From positions 1 through 33,019 of the forward strand of contig JAQUPB010000014.1 of assembly GCA_029004185.1 (NCBI GenBank): a stretch of 33,019 nt of DNA, read 5' to 3'. Under the pieces are notes generated by a model that worked only from the letters and a program-made list of their open reading frames with translations, did not search any database and was not told the origin of the DNA. The DNA is from Bacteroidales bacterium (lineage in GTDB: Bacteria; Bacteroidota; Bacteroidia; Bacteroidales; JAHJDW01). A program made the position numbers and the translations under genes. Shown piece after piece: positions 1 through 9,213 of the stretch (position 1 is the first letter of the stretch; each line of letters opens with the position of its first letter).

Positions 1-304
1 TTAAAACCAGTTCTTTGCCCGAGTTAACACTTATGTTTGATAAAATAACGTCATTATATCCCAAGTATGATATTTTCAAATTAACTCTGCCGACAGGAAT
101 TTTTTCCAAACGGAATTTTCCGTCAACATCGGTTACAGTTCCGACAAGCGGATTGCTCCCCGGAATAATGATGTTTGCTCCGAATAGCGAAGTTTTCGTG
201 TTTTTATCAATTATTGTTCCCCGTATTGTTTGTGTGATGTTTTGGGAAAAGGAAATAAAAGTGATTTTAAAAACTAAAAAAAATAAAATGATTTTTTTTA
301 TCAT
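1..304 (-). CDS. Secreted CarboxypepD_reg-like domain protein, N-terminal part (truncated by window edge)
   Basis: The frame opens at an ATG at 304 and stays open to base 1, so only about 101 residues are visible. Residues 1-21 form a signal peptide (MIKKIILFFLVFKITFISFSQ-like: Lys pair, hydrophobic core, ending SFSQ). From about residue 26 the sequence GTIIDKNTKTSLFGANIII, then TDVDGKFRLEKIPVG and ISYLGY, is the typical CarboxypepD_reg-like beta-sandwich of Bacteroidota outer-membrane and surface proteins. In this phylum the domain usually precedes a TonB-dependent receptor barrel or another surface domain, but that part lies outside the window. It starts 37 bases after the stop of the sigma gene on the same strand, so it is probably co-transcribed with it. 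The domain family is well supported; the full protein identity is unknown. Confidence 0.75.
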   Translation of the reverse strand, partial: MIKKIILFFLVFKITFISFSQNITQTIRGTIIDKNTKTSLFGANIIIPGSNPLVGTVTDVDGKFRLEKIPVGRVNLKISYLGYNDVILSNISVNSGKELVL

Positions 305-341
305 ATTATCCGATGAAAAATATTCAGGCAAATTTGCAAAA

Positions 342-1010
342 TTAAATTGAGTTTTGTTCTTCCTCCGCACCGGTATCAACATTAGGAGTTACATCAGGGT
401 TTGTTACAATATTCACATCGGCATCAATATCAGTATCGGCATCAACATCGGTTTTTTCAGAAAAAAACACAGGTCTTATGCCTTTTAATTTATCCTGCAG
501 GAGTTTTCTTGCTCTCATAAGCTGTGATTTGGAAGTATTCTCCGGAATTTCGAGAATTTCTCCAATTTCTTTGTGGCTATATCCTTCAACAACATAAAGG
601 TTAAATACCATACGATAAACTTCCGGTAATCCCTGTATTACCTTCAGTAATTCATTTGCCGACATTGAAGAAATCTGGTCGGGATTTATATCGGGATTAT
701 TCTCATACATATCGGTTTCTTCATGCGAATATGAGAATTTTAAATTCTTTCTGTAAAAATTTATCGAAGTATGAACCATGGTTCTTCTTACCCATCCTTC
801 GAGCGAACCTTCATTGCGGAAGTTCTGCAGATTATAGAAAACCTTTATGAATCCTTCCTGCATGAAATCTTCAGCTTCCATCTTATCTTTGGCGTATCTC
901 ATACACACTCCAAACATCTTGGGAGCAAACCTCTTATAAAGTATTTCCTGTGCTTCCTTAATATTCTGAAGGCATTTCTCAACAAGATCAATATCATCAC
1001 GTATCTTCAT
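342..1010 (-). CDS. RNA polymerase sigma-70 factor, ECF family, with Asp-rich C-terminal tail
   Basis: 222 residues. The region-2 core is visible at about residues 24-68 (LYKRFAPKMFGVCMRYAKD, then EAEDFMQEGFIKVFYNL), which opens DNA at the -10 element. Region 4 is at about 123-175 (GLPEVYRMVFNLYVVEGYSHKEIGEIL, then SKSQLMRARKLLQ), the helix-turn-helix that reads the -35 element. A typical ECF ends near residue 180. Here about 40 more residues follow, rich in Asp with alternating DVDAD/DTDIDAD units and ending EEEQNSI. No anti-sigma gene is visible next to it; the next gene on the strand is a secreted CarboxypepD_reg protein. A CAACC-N16-GTC promoter lies about 90 bases upstream. The sigma assignment is secure; its target regulon is inferred. 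Confidence 0.93.
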   Translation of the reverse strand: MKIRDDIDLVEKCLQNIKEAQEILYKRFAPKMFGVCMRYAKDKMEAEDFMQEGFIKVFYNLQNFRNEGSLEGWVRRTMVHTSINFYRKNLKFSYSHEETDMYENNPDINPDQISSMSANELLKVIQGLPEVYRMVFNLYVVEGYSHKEIGEILEIPENTSKSQLMRARKLLQDKLKGIRPVFFSEKTDVDADTDIDADVNIVTNPDVTPNVDTGAEEEQNSI

Positions 1011-1094
1011 CTACAATGAATTCTGTGAAAAATTTTCCGGATTAACCCGATAAAATTACTCAATAAAAAAATTAAAAAAAAATTTTACTCTTTT

Positions 1095-1124
1095 ATACAA
1101 GACAGGGTTTTGAACAAAAGGTTG
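1095..1124 (-). promoter_or_regulatory. Putative ECF-type promoter upstream of the first sigma gene
   Basis: Reading the minus strand, CAACC (1124-1120) is followed after exactly 16 bases by GTCTTGTA (1103-1096). The same CAACC-N16-GTC arrangement is found at 15586 and 18144. The predicted start of transcription near 1090 leaves a leader of roughly 80 bases before the ATG at 1010. The resemblance to AAC/GTC ECF promoters is an inference from sequence. Confidence 0.6.
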
Positions 1125-1232
1125 CAAAACTTTTTTAATTTATACCCTTTTACTTGATTTAGTATAAAGAAGTTCTGAAAATTATTTTAATATTAGCTTT
1201 TTTATATATAATTTCGCTCTTCTAACAGATAA

Positions 1233-2249
<1,017 letters not shown>

Positions 2250-2309
2250 AATAATCCGACAAGAAGAACGAAAAAAAATCAAAAAAACACCAAGTATAAA
2301 ATAAATTTT

Positions 2310-2406
2310 TCTTTGCGAACTTTGCATTTTGGTCTTAGCGTTCTTTGCGAGAAAAAAAATAAAAGTTTCACGCAAAGTACGCAAAGATATCGCCAAGAAC
2401 GCGAAG
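2310..2406. repeat. CGCAAAG-family inverted repeat element, no gene inside
   Basis: Left arm 2310-2350 is built of CTTTGCG units (CTTTGCGAACTTTGC...TTCTTTGCGAG). Right arm 2368-2406 carries the complementary ACGCAAAG units (CACGCAAAGTACGCAAAG). The arms are imperfect inverted copies with only 17 bases between them. The same units bracket the GxxExxY gene at 13757-14222, so this looks like a gene-less relative. It occupies most of the gap between gap and the next gene. Confidence 0.65.
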
Positions 2407-2508
2407 GTTTCCGTGAATATATTGAAATAAAAATCAGAATTTGACTTTTTTGGTTGAGATTTGGTGCAGTTTAATATAAGAAAAACTAAAAATATTGATA
2501 TTTTATTT

Positions 2509-3030
2509 CTAGAACATCTGCCTTACTTCATTTTTCAAATACTCGATAGCGGCAGTAGTAGGAAGTTTTTCGGTGCGGTATTCCATTTCAAGTAAAACAC
2601 TGCATAAGTCCTTGCCTGTTGCTTCTTCGGGAAGTTTGCTTACGGCAATAGTAATCATTTTAATGATTTCTTCTTTTGAATTTTTAACCATTTCCCATGC
2701 TTCATCTGAAACATAAACCTGCTGGGAAAGGTTATGGTCGAACTCACTGCGGACATTATTCATCAAATCCATCTGCAGTTGTTGGGCAGTTGTTTTACTT
2801 TTTGAAACTCTTATTACAAGATTGCTTGGCGATATCCTTTCTAGCAGTAATGCCAGTCTTTCATATGCCTGCAGGCGTATGGGAGTAATAATTTTTTGTC
2901 CCCCAACTTTTACGTCAACAAGTTTTCTTTTATGTTCAATGTCAAGGAAATTCCTGATTAAAATGTAAGTCGTTGCAAGCACTACCAGCGAAGGCAGTAC
3001 GTATTTTGCGATTTCAAGTATTTCATTCAT
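2509..3030 (-). CDS. Conserved Bacteroidota hypothetical protein, single N-terminal membrane anchor
   Basis: 173 residues. One hydrophobic segment at about residues 9-27 (YVLPSLVVLATTYILIRNF) is followed by a soluble, probably mostly helical domain. The stretch ITPIRLQAYERLALLLERI followed by LMNNVRSEFDHNLSQQVYVS and AWEMVKNSKEEII is a pattern I recognise from an uncharacterised protein family common in Bacteroidota, but no function is known to me. It lies 3' of a converging gap gene and 5' of lnt on the same strand, separated from lnt by a palindromic element, so it may be transcribed independently. The AT content and codon use look like those of its neighbours. Real gene: likely. Function: unknown. 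Confidence 0.75.
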   Translation of the reverse strand: MNEILEIAKYVLPSLVVLATTYILIRNFLDIEHKRKLVDVKVGGQKIITPIRLQAYERLALLLERISPSNLVIRVSKSKTTAQQLQMDLMNNVRSEFDHNLSQQVYVSDEAWEMVKNSKEEIIKMITIAVSKLPEEATGKDLCSVLLEMEYRTEKLPTTAAIEYLKNEVRQMF

Positions 3031-3070
3031 GAGAATAAAGATTTTAAAAATTAATATCTATAGTTTAAAT

Positions 3071-3164
3071 TTCATGGCTAAAGCCCATTTTTACTGAGTT
3101 TTATGACCCCGCACTTAAGTGCGGGGTCATAAATATAAACACACTTTTGGACTTTAGTCCTGAT
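3071..3164. repeat. Nested palindromic element with a perfect 32-bp core
   Basis: Bases 3101-3132 are a perfect palindrome without a loop (16+16, centred on CTTAAG, arms GACCCCGCACTT). It is flanked by a second, imperfect inverted pair: ATGGCTAAAGCCCA at 3074-3087 and TTGGACTTTAGTCCTGA at 3148-3164. The GC-rich core stands out in this AT-rich DNA. It lies upstream of the 2509-3030 gene and downstream of lnt on the minus strand, so it could terminate lnt transcription, although no clean T-tract defines this. Confidence 0.75.
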
Positions 3165-3184
3165 TTAAAATGATTATTTTTTAC

Positions 3185-4813
3185 TTAATTTATAAAATTT
3201 CCTTTCTTAAATAATTTAATCCGGACAATAATAAAAATTAACAATAATAAAATCAAACATGAAACTACTGATGAAAATTTTGCAATGTAGTCGCCATGTT
3301 TTACATAAAAAGTGATTTCATTATTTGCCAAAATATTCTGTTTAATAACTGCCGGTGTCCACCATTTTGTGGGCTGCTGAACATCTCCCTTTTGATTTAT
3401 GAAACATGAAATTCCGGTATTTGCGGCTCTTGCAATGCTTCTCCTGCATTCAATGGTTCGTAGTCTCGCGTATGCACAATGTTGCCTGTAACCCGGAGTA
3501 TCTTTCCACCAGCCGTCATTTGTAATTATGAAAATAAGATTTGCTCCATTTGCAACATATTTTGAAATAAAGTTGCCGTAAATGGATTCATAGCAAATTG
3601 CAGGAGCTATTCTGAAATTACCGTCATCGGTTTTGAAAACTGTTCTTTCCTTCTGTAAACCCAGACTTCCAGTTGTACCGCCGAGGTTTATTGCAAATTT
3701 TTCAAATGGTTTGAATAATGCGGGAAATGGAATTTTTTCAACCCCGATTACAAGTTTTGATTTATGATACAAACGAATATTTTCCTTATTATCAATAAAC
3801 ATTGCCGTATTATATGCATCGTAATATTCTTCTTCATTCATCTTTCTTGCAGTATTCGGCAATTTCTCACCTCTTACGTAATGTTTATATGACGATATAC
3901 CTATAAGTGTATTTAATCCCGGATATTGTTTAAAAAATGATTTCAGTGTAATTATGCTTTCATAATTATCAATTTCGTTTTCCCAAATTCCTTCTGCTAT
4001 TGCCGTTTCAGGAGCAACAAGAAAATCGGTATTTGTATCAATTTTTGTTTTTGCAAGAGAAAGAAGTTTTTTCAACTGTTCATCGTAAGCCATTCCGCCG
4101 AACTTTTCATTATAAGGATCTATGTTCGGCTGAACTATCACCACACTTGCAATATTTCCTTTTTCCGTATAATTATTATAAATAATATTTGAAATAGTAA
4201 CCGGAGCAATAACAACTACAGCGGCTATCAGAAATCTTACCGTAATTTCTTTTATTTTCTTTTTATCAATAATTATTTTTTTAAGAATAATAAAAAACAA
4301 AATGTTTGTAACAACAACCCATAGCGAACCCCCGAAAACTCCGGTAAATTCATACCATTGAACAAGATTTACGTTTGATGCAAAGCCATTACCGAGAGTC
4401 AGCCAGGGCCATGAAAGCTCCCATTCTGTGTGCAGATATTCAAACGCAACCCAGTAAAAAACAAATGCAATATATCCCTGAATGTTTCCAAGCCGTTTTT
4501 TTGTAACATGAAAAACCGTGAAAACAACAGCCATGAAAAGTGAATTAAAAATAAATGCGAGTGCGGCTCCTGCAAAAGATGCATAACAAATCCACCATGT
4601 TGTAAGTAAATTCCAGGTAAGAAAAGTGAGATAAGAATAACTGAACATATTCCACCAGTTATACTTTTCTTTATTTTCGGAAATAAAATGTTCAACAAAC
4701 AAAAGGGGAATGAATGAAACGAAAAGCAATGGAGCCAATCCATTCACAGGCCATGCAAGCCAAAATAATATTCCACTTAAAATGGAAAGTAAAATTAAAT
4801 ATATTTTTTTCAT
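3185..4813 (-). CDS. lnt: Apolipoprotein N-acyltransferase
   Basis: 542 residues from the ATG at 4813. A longer frame would begin at a GTG at 4828, inside a dispersed palindrome, so the ATG is preferred. The product N-acylates the diacylated Cys of lipoproteins at the inner membrane. The N-terminal third has about six membrane segments (starting LILLSILSGILFWLAWP). The periplasmic nitrilase-like domain begins near residue 222 (VVIVQPNID). The catalytic triad is visible: Glu269 in VAPET, a Lys in YHKSKLVIG (351 or 353), and Cys407 in APAICYE. A final membrane helix is at about 513-530. Length and motifs fit the family. It lies immediately downstream of pheT, separated by a hairpin repeat. Confidence 0.93.
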   Translation of the reverse strand: MKKIYLILLSILSGILFWLAWPVNGLAPLLFVSFIPLLFVEHFISENKEKYNWWNMFSYSYLTFLTWNLLTTWWICYASFAGAALAFIFNSLFMAVVFTVFHVTKKRLGNIQGYIAFVFYWVAFEYLHTEWELSWPWLTLGNGFASNVNLVQWYEFTGVFGGSLWVVVTNILFFIILKKIIIDKKKIKEITVRFLIAAVVVIAPVTISNIIYNNYTEKGNIASVVIVQPNIDPYNEKFGGMAYDEQLKKLLSLAKTKIDTNTDFLVAPETAIAEGIWENEIDNYESIITLKSFFKQYPGLNTLIGISSYKHYVRGEKLPNTARKMNEEEYYDAYNTAMFIDNKENIRLYHKSKLVIGVEKIPFPALFKPFEKFAINLGGTTGSLGLQKERTVFKTDDGNFRIAPAICYESIYGNFISKYVANGANLIFIITNDGWWKDTPGYRQHCAYARLRTIECRRSIARAANTGISCFINQKGDVQQPTKWWTPAVIKQNILANNEITFYVKHGDYIAKFSSVVSCLILLLLIFIIVRIKLFKKGNFIN

Positions 4814-4823
4814 TTTAAAATTT

Positions 4824-4878
4824 GCCACAGATTCGCAGATTATTATTCTGAATATTTTTAAATCCGTGAATCTGTGGC
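4824..4878. repeat. CACAGATTCACAGAT-family palindromic hairpin between pheT and lnt
   Basis: Left arm GCCACAGATTCGCAGATT (4824-4841) pairs with right arm AATCCGTGAATCTGTGGC (4861-4878), with two mismatched positions and a 19-base loop. It begins 10 bases downstream of the pheT stop on the minus strand and covers the last bases before the lnt start. It could act as a terminator or mRNA-processing hairpin. Similar copies occur at 12672, 30943 and 31982. Confidence 0.8.
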
Positions 4879-4888
4879 TGTTTTATTT

Positions 4889-7372
4889 TTATCTTATCGC
4901 AGCATTTATTTGCTGTTGGTATGCTTTCACAAGGTTATCCATCACTTTTTCTATTTCATTATCCAACAAGGTTTTTTCTTTATCCTGCAAAATATAGCTA
5001 ACAGCATACGATTTTTTTCCTTCGGGTAATTTATCTCCTTCGTAAATATCAAATAAATTAACTTCTTTCAGCAATTTTTTTTCTGTTTCGAAAGCGATTT
5101 TTTCGATTTTTTCAAATTGAATATTTTTATCGAGTAGCAATGCAAGGTCGCGCCGTACTTCCGGAAATCTTGGCAGTTCCGCGAATTCAGTTTTGCTGTT
5201 TTTTACAAGTTCGAGTAATTTCTCCCACTTTATTTCTGCAAATAACACTTCGTTCCTGATATCGAAAATTTCTGTTATTTTCTTACTTAATGATCCGAAT
5301 TCGGCAATAGTGAGTTCTTCGGCTTTTCCTTTAAACTTTATCGTTGCCTGATTGTTATAAATATCCTGTTTTGAGTTTTTTATTTCTATTGAATATCCTG
5401 ATAATCCTACACGCTTTAAAATATTTGTTACAATGTTTTTTATAAAATAAAAATCAACTTTTTCATCGGTTGTATTCCAGTTTTCCGATTGCTTTCTGCC
5501 CGTAACAAGAACCGAAAGATTTTTGAATTCGGAATAATTTTCCAGTGTTTTTATTTTAGGATTATTCAGATTATGGTATGTTTTGCCGAATTCGTAAAGT
5601 TTTACATCCGCATTTTGCCTGTTTTGATTATAAGCAACTGCCTCCAGTCCGCTGAACAGCAGTGTTTGCCTCAGAACATTCAGCTCTTTACTCAAAGGAT
5701 TCTGAATTACGACATTATTTTCACTTTTCAGTGTTTCCAGTTTTTCGACATAATCGGCATTTGTGAGCGAATTACACATTATCTCATTAAAACCATTTGC
5801 AGAAAGATAATCGGAAACAGTATTCTGCAATTTTTCCTTATCCGGTTTTTCGGCAAATGTTAATGACGACCTCAAAAAATCCGGAAGAGGGATATTATTA
5901 AAACCATAAATTCTAAGTATTTCTTCAATTACATCAACTTCCCTTTGAACATCAACTCTGAACGGAGGAACAGATAAAACCAATCCCTGATTATTTTCGG
6001 AAATTATTCTTATGTCAAGATAAGAAAGAATGTTTTTTATTAAGTTTTTATCGAGCATTTGCCCTACAAATTCTTCAAAAAACTTATATCTCAGTTCAAC
6101 TTTGAAATTTTCGATTTTCGCTGGGTAAACATCAACAATATCTGAAGAAATTTTTCCGCCTCCAAGTTCTTTCATGAGCATTATTGCCCGTTTCATTGCA
6201 TAAACAGTATTATTCGGGTCGGTGCCTTTTTCGAATCTGAATGCCGCATCAGTTCTCAAATTATGAAGTTTCGAGCTTCTGCGGATTGACATCGGATTGA
6301 AATATGCACTTTCGAGAAAAATATTTTTTGTTTTTTCGGTAATTCCCGAGTGCAAACCGCCATAAACTCCGCCTATACACATTGGTTCTGTCGCATTGCA
6401 TATCATCAAATCGTTTTTAGAAAGCTGTCTTTCAACCCCATCAAGAGTTATAAATTTGGTTCCCTGCGCAAGTTTTTTTACAATAACTTTATTTCCTTTT
6501 ATTTCATCGGCATCGAATGCATGAAGCGGTTGTCCGAATTCGTGCAAAATATAATTCGTAATATCAACAATATTATTTATAGGATTTAAGCCAATTGCTT
6601 TCATGTAATTTTTCAGCCATTCCGGTGATTCTTTTATTTCAACGCCGGTAATTGTTATTCCCGAATATCTTGGGCATGCTTCAGCATCTTCTATAACTAC
6701 TTCAATTTTTTTCTCCTCATTATCAATTTTAAAATTATCAACAGATGGATACTTTATATCAAATTCTTCTACGCTTTTTGAATTTCTGAAATTTAAAGTT
6801 TTCAAAACTGCCGACAAATCCCGTGCAACACCTATATGTGAAGTTGCATCTGCCCTGTTTGGTGTTAATCCTATTTCAAAAACTTCATCTTCATAAACAT
6901 TAAAATATTCTTTTGCGGGAGTACCGGTTTTTGCTGAATTATCAAGAACAATAATTCCTTCGTGCGAAGTTCCTGTTCCCAGTTCATCTTCGGCACATAT
7001 CATGCCTTCCGAAAATTCACCCCTGATTTTTGATTTTTTAATTTCAAATTCTCCTTTTGGTGAAAATATTTTAGTTCCTTCAATAGCAACAACAACCTTT
7101 TGTCCGGCTTCAACATTAGGAGCGCCGCAAACAATGCTTAAAAGCTTTTCGCTTCCGGTATTTACTTTTGTTAAACTTAATTTATCGGCATTCGGATGTT
7201 TTGTTTTTTCTACCACTTCGCCAATTACAAAACCTTTAAGTCCGCCTTTAATTGATTCGTATTTTTCAATGCCTTCAACTTCAAGTCCGCAGTCGGTAAG
7301 CAATCTGCCAACCTCTGCTGCAGGCAAATCAATTTTTATATATTGTTTGAGCCAGTTGTAAGAGATTTTCAT
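4889..7372 (-). CDS. pheT: Phenylalanine--tRNA ligase beta subunit
   Basis: 827 residues, the long bacterial form. It forms the alpha2-beta2 enzyme with PheS and charges tRNA-Phe in the cytosol. Domain order: N-terminal catalytic-like start (KISYNWLKQYI), EMAP/OB tRNA-binding fold at about 45-150 (FVIGEVVEKTKHPNADKL, CGAPNV), B3/B4 editing region at about 215-390 (NNIVDITNYILHEFGQPLHAFD), B5 at about 410-480, a class II synthetase-like core, and the FDX-ACB anticodon-binding domain at the C-terminus from about 735 (PRFPEVRRDLALLLD). No frameshift or missing domain is seen. pheS is not in the window, so the two subunits are unlinked here. Its 5' flank carries a CGCAAAG repeat. Confidence 0.97.
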   Translation of the reverse strand: MKISYNWLKQYIKIDLPAAEVGRLLTDCGLEVEGIEKYESIKGGLKGFVIGEVVEKTKHPNADKLSLTKVNTGSEKLLSIVCGAPNVEAGQKVVVAIEGTKIFSPKGEFEIKKSKIRGEFSEGMICAEDELGTGTSHEGIIVLDNSAKTGTPAKEYFNVYEDEVFEIGLTPNRADATSHIGVARDLSAVLKTLNFRNSKSVEEFDIKYPSVDNFKIDNEEKKIEVVIEDAEACPRYSGITITGVEIKESPEWLKNYMKAIGLNPINNIVDITNYILHEFGQPLHAFDADEIKGNKVIVKKLAQGTKFITLDGVERQLSKNDLMICNATEPMCIGGVYGGLHSGITEKTKNIFLESAYFNPMSIRRSSKLHNLRTDAAFRFEKGTDPNNTVYAMKRAIMLMKELGGGKISSDIVDVYPAKIENFKVELRYKFFEEFVGQMLDKNLIKNILSYLDIRIISENNQGLVLSVPPFRVDVQREVDVIEEILRIYGFNNIPLPDFLRSSLTFAEKPDKEKLQNTVSDYLSANGFNEIMCNSLTNADYVEKLETLKSENNVVIQNPLSKELNVLRQTLLFSGLEAVAYNQNRQNADVKLYEFGKTYHNLNNPKIKTLENYSEFKNLSVLVTGRKQSENWNTTDEKVDFYFIKNIVTNILKRVGLSGYSIEIKNSKQDIYNNQATIKFKGKAEELTIAEFGSLSKKITEIFDIRNEVLFAEIKWEKLLELVKNSKTEFAELPRFPEVRRDLALLLDKNIQFEKIEKIAFETEKKLLKEVNLFDIYEGDKLPEGKKSYAVSYILQDKEKTLLDNEIEKVMDNLVKAYQQQINAAIR

Positions 7373-7399
7373 TTTAGTCTACAATTTAAAAAAACATTT

Positions 7400-7440
7400 C
7401 ACGCAAAGCACGCAAAGATTATAACGCAAAGTACGCAAAA
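7400..7440. repeat. CGCAAAG-family half element
   Basis: Four direct units of ACGCAAAG-type sequence (ACGCAAAGCACGCAAAG, then AACGCAAAGTACGCAAAA) lie 28 bases upstream of the pheT start. No opposite CTTTGCG arm is visible nearby, so this is a single arm of the family that appears in both orientations at 2310-2406 and 13757-14222. Confidence 0.65.
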
Positions 7441-7555
7441 AAAAGTTAAGCAAAGTTAAAAAAATGTGTTGTATTTTATATTAGATTTTGAAAACAAAGG
7501 AATAAAATAAACCTGAAATACAAAGAAATATCAAAACAATTGACAGTATTATTGT

Positions 7556-9130
7556 TTAATCTTTCTTTTTGATTTTTATTACAAGAATCTTTTCCTTTTT
7601 AACATTTTGGCTTGCTAACCATTTAAAAAGTCCTTCTTCAGTGTCGTTTTTATAAAATTCCCCGAATTCATCAGGACAATAACTCGAATAACCATTTACT
7701 GATTTTATTCCAACCGATTGCGCCACCAACATCATATCAAGATGTGTTATATAAGCAGGTTGTATTGAATCTATGAGGGCAACAGCTTTGTATTTTCCGT
7801 ATTCATATTTTTCAAGTTCGGTCAATAAAATTTCTTTTCGTTTTATTAATCCGGCTTTTTCTTCTCTTTGAATGTATTTAGGCGAAAAACAGTTATCGGC
7901 AAAAACAAACAGTGCGAATAAAAAGATGTATTTATTTTTAAATCTTACAAGCACATAGCCAATAATTAAAAGCAAAATAAAAATCTCAACATGCATAAAA
8001 CGTGTTAATACTTTCATGCTGTTTATTCCGGGGAGCTTAAATATCAATGCATATAATGTAAGTCCGCTTTCTGTTCTTATATGAATCAAAACAATGATAA
8101 CCGAGGTTATAATAACAGATTTCAAAAGCAATGGCGTTTTAATTTTTTTATACCAGTTATAAAAAAGATAAAATGGAGAAACAATAATTGCCGCAAGAGG
8201 AATTATCCCTAAAAACAAGTAATGTAGCCACCATTCGGGTACATCTGGTTTAGTTATGTCAAAAAGAAATCCCCATGCAACCGAAGCCTCATGCGGAAAC
8301 AAAAAAGAATTCCATAACGGCAGATTTATTGTAACTTCTCTGTATAAACGCAACCCTACTATGTTTGACATTTTCAGATATGGAAGCAAGAGCCACTGAA
8401 AAGCCAAAAGCGATAAGAAAAATATAAGTGATGTGTATGCTAGTTTTTTATTTTTAAAATAATAAAGCAAATCTTTCCATTTTTTTGAAATCAAATAATA
8501 AATAAAAACAAACAATGCAGAAAAATACAAGAGGTAAAACCCTGTATAAACAGCAGAACAAAGCTGAAATATTATACCGAAACAATATATGAGCAGGTAT
8601 TTTGCGGAAGGGGTAATAACCATTTTGTAAGCAGCATAAAAAACAACAGGAACCATGAAACGAACTATCATTTGCATGAAATTGAGCTGACCTAAATTGA
8701 AAACTGAAAACGCAAATATCCATGCGAGAACCAGAGCAACGTCAGAGCGGTTAAACCATTTTTTGAATACAAAATAACTGCACCAATAATTAAGTGAGCA
8801 AATACAGATCCACCATAATTGATAAGAGCTTTCAGGAGAAAATCCTAAAAATCTCCAAATGGAATAAAAAGGTAATGTTCCCAGCATACTATCTGATAAG
8901 GCAATCGAATTTTTAAAAGGATACATGAATTCTCCGTCCCAAAAACTCTGAACATTGCCTGTTAACCAGCGGTAACCATGTTCTAATAAATAATTAATGA
9001 ATCTGGAATCGCCCAGGTCACCGGGGATATATTCCAGATTATCACCCAAAATGCGAATACAGAAATACCAAATTCCTGCAATGAAAGCAATCAATGGAGC
9101 GAACTTATAAATTAATTGAGTTAATTTCAA
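7556..9130 (-). CDS. Polytopic membrane protein, GT-C glycosyltransferase-like
   Basis: 524 residues with about ten hydrophobic segments, starting at residues 10-27 (FAPLIAFIAGIWYFCIRI). The first extracytoplasmic loop contains GDLGDSRFINYLLEHGYRW (acidic residues Asp38 and Asp41). That arrangement is found in GT-C fold lipid-sugar-dependent glycosyltransferases and YfhO-like proteins, where an acidic pair sits in loop 1. The C-terminal about 100 residues are soluble (EEKAGLIKRKEIL to KIKKKD). I could not assign a named family. It lies between pheT and recG on the minus strand with gaps of more than 80 bases on both sides, so no operon partner is evident. Membrane location is well supported; glycosyltransferase activity is an inference from topology and the loop motif. 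Confidence 0.7.
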   Translation of the reverse strand: MKLTQLIYKFAPLIAFIAGIWYFCIRILGDNLEYIPGDLGDSRFINYLLEHGYRWLTGNVQSFWDGEFMYPFKNSIALSDSMLGTLPFYSIWRFLGFSPESSYQLWWICICSLNYWCSYFVFKKWFNRSDVALVLAWIFAFSVFNLGQLNFMQMIVRFMVPVVFYAAYKMVITPSAKYLLIYCFGIIFQLCSAVYTGFYLLYFSALFVFIYYLISKKWKDLLYYFKNKKLAYTSLIFFLSLLAFQWLLLPYLKMSNIVGLRLYREVTINLPLWNSFLFPHEASVAWGFLFDITKPDVPEWWLHYLFLGIIPLAAIIVSPFYLFYNWYKKIKTPLLLKSVIITSVIIVLIHIRTESGLTLYALIFKLPGINSMKVLTRFMHVEIFILLLIIGYVLVRFKNKYIFLFALFVFADNCFSPKYIQREEKAGLIKRKEILLTELEKYEYGKYKAVALIDSIQPAYITHLDMMLVAQSVGIKSVNGYSSYCPDEFGEFYKNDTEEGLFKWLASQNVKKEKILVIKIKKKD

Positions 9131-9213
9131 TTCTAAAACATTTTATACTTGTTTAAAAATTATTTTATTTACAAATTATCAATCCTTCAATCTTGTAATA
9201 TTTCAATTATTAA

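Noticed and set aside
4814-4828. GTG start giving a five-residue longer Lnt
   Set aside because: The GTG is part of the dispersed CACAGATTCACAGAT palindrome; the ATG at 4813 is followed directly by a normal Lnt N-terminus.
7400-7440. CGCAAAG tandem units as a CRISPR-like array
   Set aside because: Units are 8-9 bases with almost no spacers, and the same units occur as inverted arms elsewhere.
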